A stretch of DNA of 6,245 nucleotides from CAZDXJ01 sp964509475 (lineage in GTDB: Bacteria > Pseudomonadota > Gammaproteobacteria > Methylococcales > Methylomonadaceae). The stretch spans positions 1 to 6,245 of the forward strand of contig CAZDXJ010000101.1 of the NCBI GenBank assembly GCA_964509475.1, in the 5' to 3' direction. Under the pieces are notes generated by a model, which had not been told where the DNA came from, did no database searches, and saw only the letters and a list, made by a program, of their open reading frames with translations. The position numbers were made by a program, and so were the translations under genes. Each line of letters begins with the position of its first letter. Position 1 is the stretch's first letter. This document shows positions 5,653 to 6,245 of this stretch, piece by piece.

Positions 5653-5662
5653 GTCATTCCGC
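5653..5662 (+). repeat. partial dispersed repeat interrupted by the intron
   Basis: GTCATTCCGC is identical to the first ten bases of the repeat at 1499-1528, and stops exactly where the group II intron's GTGCG begins. The other half of the repeat should lie beyond the window, after the intron's 3' end, if the intron inserted into an intact copy. Confidence 0.6.
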
Positions 5663-6158
5663 GTGCGGCAAGTAAAGCTTGTCATATCTTGCAAGGTGAA
5701 AGTCCTTGCCTGGAGGAACTATAGTATTTAGTTTCATAAGGTTTAACCAACCACCGGTATCGCGTGTTGCGTTTTCGGCGGAGCGTTGTAAGCGGTTCAG
5801 ACTGCGGCAAAAGCGAACAAAGAAGATGAAGCGTACACAGAGAACTGCGTAGGTCACAGGGGATACGCACATCCCTGAAGCTGTTTAGCATCGATAGACG
5901 ATAAAAGCAAATGGCGACGTTTTGCGGAAGACGGAAGCCAAAACAAAGGAATCGCAAAGCTGAGATTCTGGAGGATTTGCCGGTGTTGTAAGGCGTGGCA
6001 TGTGCAGAGAGAGATGACAGAGAACTTGCGAGGCCCATACGACGCCTGAGAGGGAAAAACAGGTAAGTCTACCCAACCCAAAGAAGGCTGGCTGATGGTT
6101 GTACGGGAGTCCGGTTCACTCATAGTACTCAGGGCGTGGGAAAGCCACGTACAGGGGG
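5663..6158 (+). ncRNA. group II intron ribozyme, 5' domains
   Basis: Features of the catalytic RNA: 5' GTGCG; a stem GCAAG-GTGAAAGTC-CTTGC (5691-5709) resembling the conserved GGTGAAAGTCC segment of domain I; GGAGGAAC just after it; and a hairpin CAGGG (5857-5861) pairing CCCTG (5873-5877). Toward the 3' end, TGATGGTTGTACGGGAGTCC and GGGCGTGGGAAAGCCACGTA resemble the domain III/IV stretch found just before the protein gene in related introns. Minus-strand reading frames across this region are shadows of the RNA. Domain limits are not resolved, and the intron class is not assigned. Confidence 0.75.
5924..5929 (+). other. candidate EBS1 of the group II intron
   Basis: GCGGAA is the exact complement of TTCCGC at 5657-5662, the six bases immediately 5' of the intron, where IBS1 must lie. 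It sits in a segment bounded by GGC (5913-5915) and GCC, as expected for an exposed loop. No comparable EBS2 partner was identified with confidence. Confidence 0.5.
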
Positions 6159-6245
6159 AACCTTTGCCGCTATGCAGATGATTTCGTCTATGCCTTTGAA
6201 AATGCAAACGATGCGGAGCGATTCTATAAAGCCTTGAGTCAACGT
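6159..6245 (+). pseudogene. ltrA: group II intron reverse transcriptase, N-terminally deleted, runs off the window
   Basis: The frame reads NLCRYADDFVYAF followed by ENANDAERFYKALSQR to the last base. YADD is the catalytic core of reverse transcriptases (two metal-binding aspartates), and LCRYADDFV is typical of group II intron maturases. In intact proteins roughly 200 or more residues (RT0 to RT4) come before this motif. Here the in-frame stop at 6123-6125 and the intron RNA signature up to about 6158 leave no room for them. An internal deletion seems to have joined domain IV RNA to the middle of the gene near 6160. The maturase and DNA-binding regions, if present, lie outside the window. 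Confidence 0.82.

Larger units (their letters stand above)
5663..6245 (+). mobile_element. group II intron, 5' part, continuing past the window
   Basis: A retroelement inserted 40 bases after asnB. The 5' end fits the group II consensus: GTGCGGCAAG at 5663-5672. It comprises roughly 500 bases of intron RNA followed by the distal part of its reverse transcriptase gene, in the same direction as the glycan genes. Domains V and VI and the 3' splice site would lie beyond the window. The reverse transcriptase lacks its N-terminal region, so the element is probably unable to move by itself, although it might splice or move with help from an intact relative elsewhere. Confidence 0.82.

Noticed and set aside
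5682..6207. several minus-strand frames of 60-118 aa at the 3' end
   Set aside because: They are antisense to the group II intron ribozyme, whose RNA signatures explain the sequence constraint.

Overview
The window looks like accessory DNA at the start of a surface-polysaccharide cluster in a gammaproteobacterium. The evidence is a specialised NusG paralogue of the RfaH type, an exact 12-base copy of the enterobacterial ops element just after it, and a glycosyltransferase plus asparagine-synthase pair. Palindromic dispersed repeats and mobile-element debris fill the gaps. A methanotroph-like (Methylococcales) host is possible from the repeat style, but this is an impression only.

Layout. 1-311: AT-rich leader with a long imperfect hairpin (80-142) flanked by two near-identical 19-bp direct repeats. 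312-827: rfaH-like antiterminator gene. 877-888: ops element GGCGGTAGCGTG on the same strand, 49 nt after the rfaH stop. 889-1933: largely non-coding, holding the 3' end of a transposon tnpB gene (about 1135-1407), two oppositely oriented copies of a 30-bp palindromic repeat on either side of it (980-1009 and 1499-1528), further hairpins, and a 21-bp tandem duplication. 1934-2426: a candidate promoter, a 32-aa ORF, and an overlapping 133-aa coiled-coil protein with tandem heptads and a C-terminal membrane segment. 2427-2701: intergenic with one perfect hairpin. 2702-3769: GT4 glycosyltransferase. 3778-5622: glutamine-hydrolysing asparagine-synthase-like amidotransferase. 5663 to the window end: group II intron, inserted after the first ten bases of another copy of the dispersed repeat. 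Its reverse transcriptase gene appears internally deleted, so that intron RNA is joined almost directly to the YADD part of the protein.

How the parts may work together (inference). RfaH-type protein would load on RNA polymerase paused at ops and suppress termination and polarity through the downstream glycan genes. About 1.8 kb of poorly translated, repeat-rich DNA now separates ops from the first recognisable glycan gene, which is where an antiterminator would matter most. The glycosyltransferase and AsnB-like enzyme, separated by 8 nt, are probably co-transcribed and would build and amidate a sugar or precursor of an extracellular or outer-membrane polysaccharide.

No CRISPR array, tRNA or rRNA was seen. 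The most noteworthy points are the linked rfaH-ops arrangement, the intron with EBS1/IBS1 complementarity to a dispersed repeat, and the nested repeat architecture.
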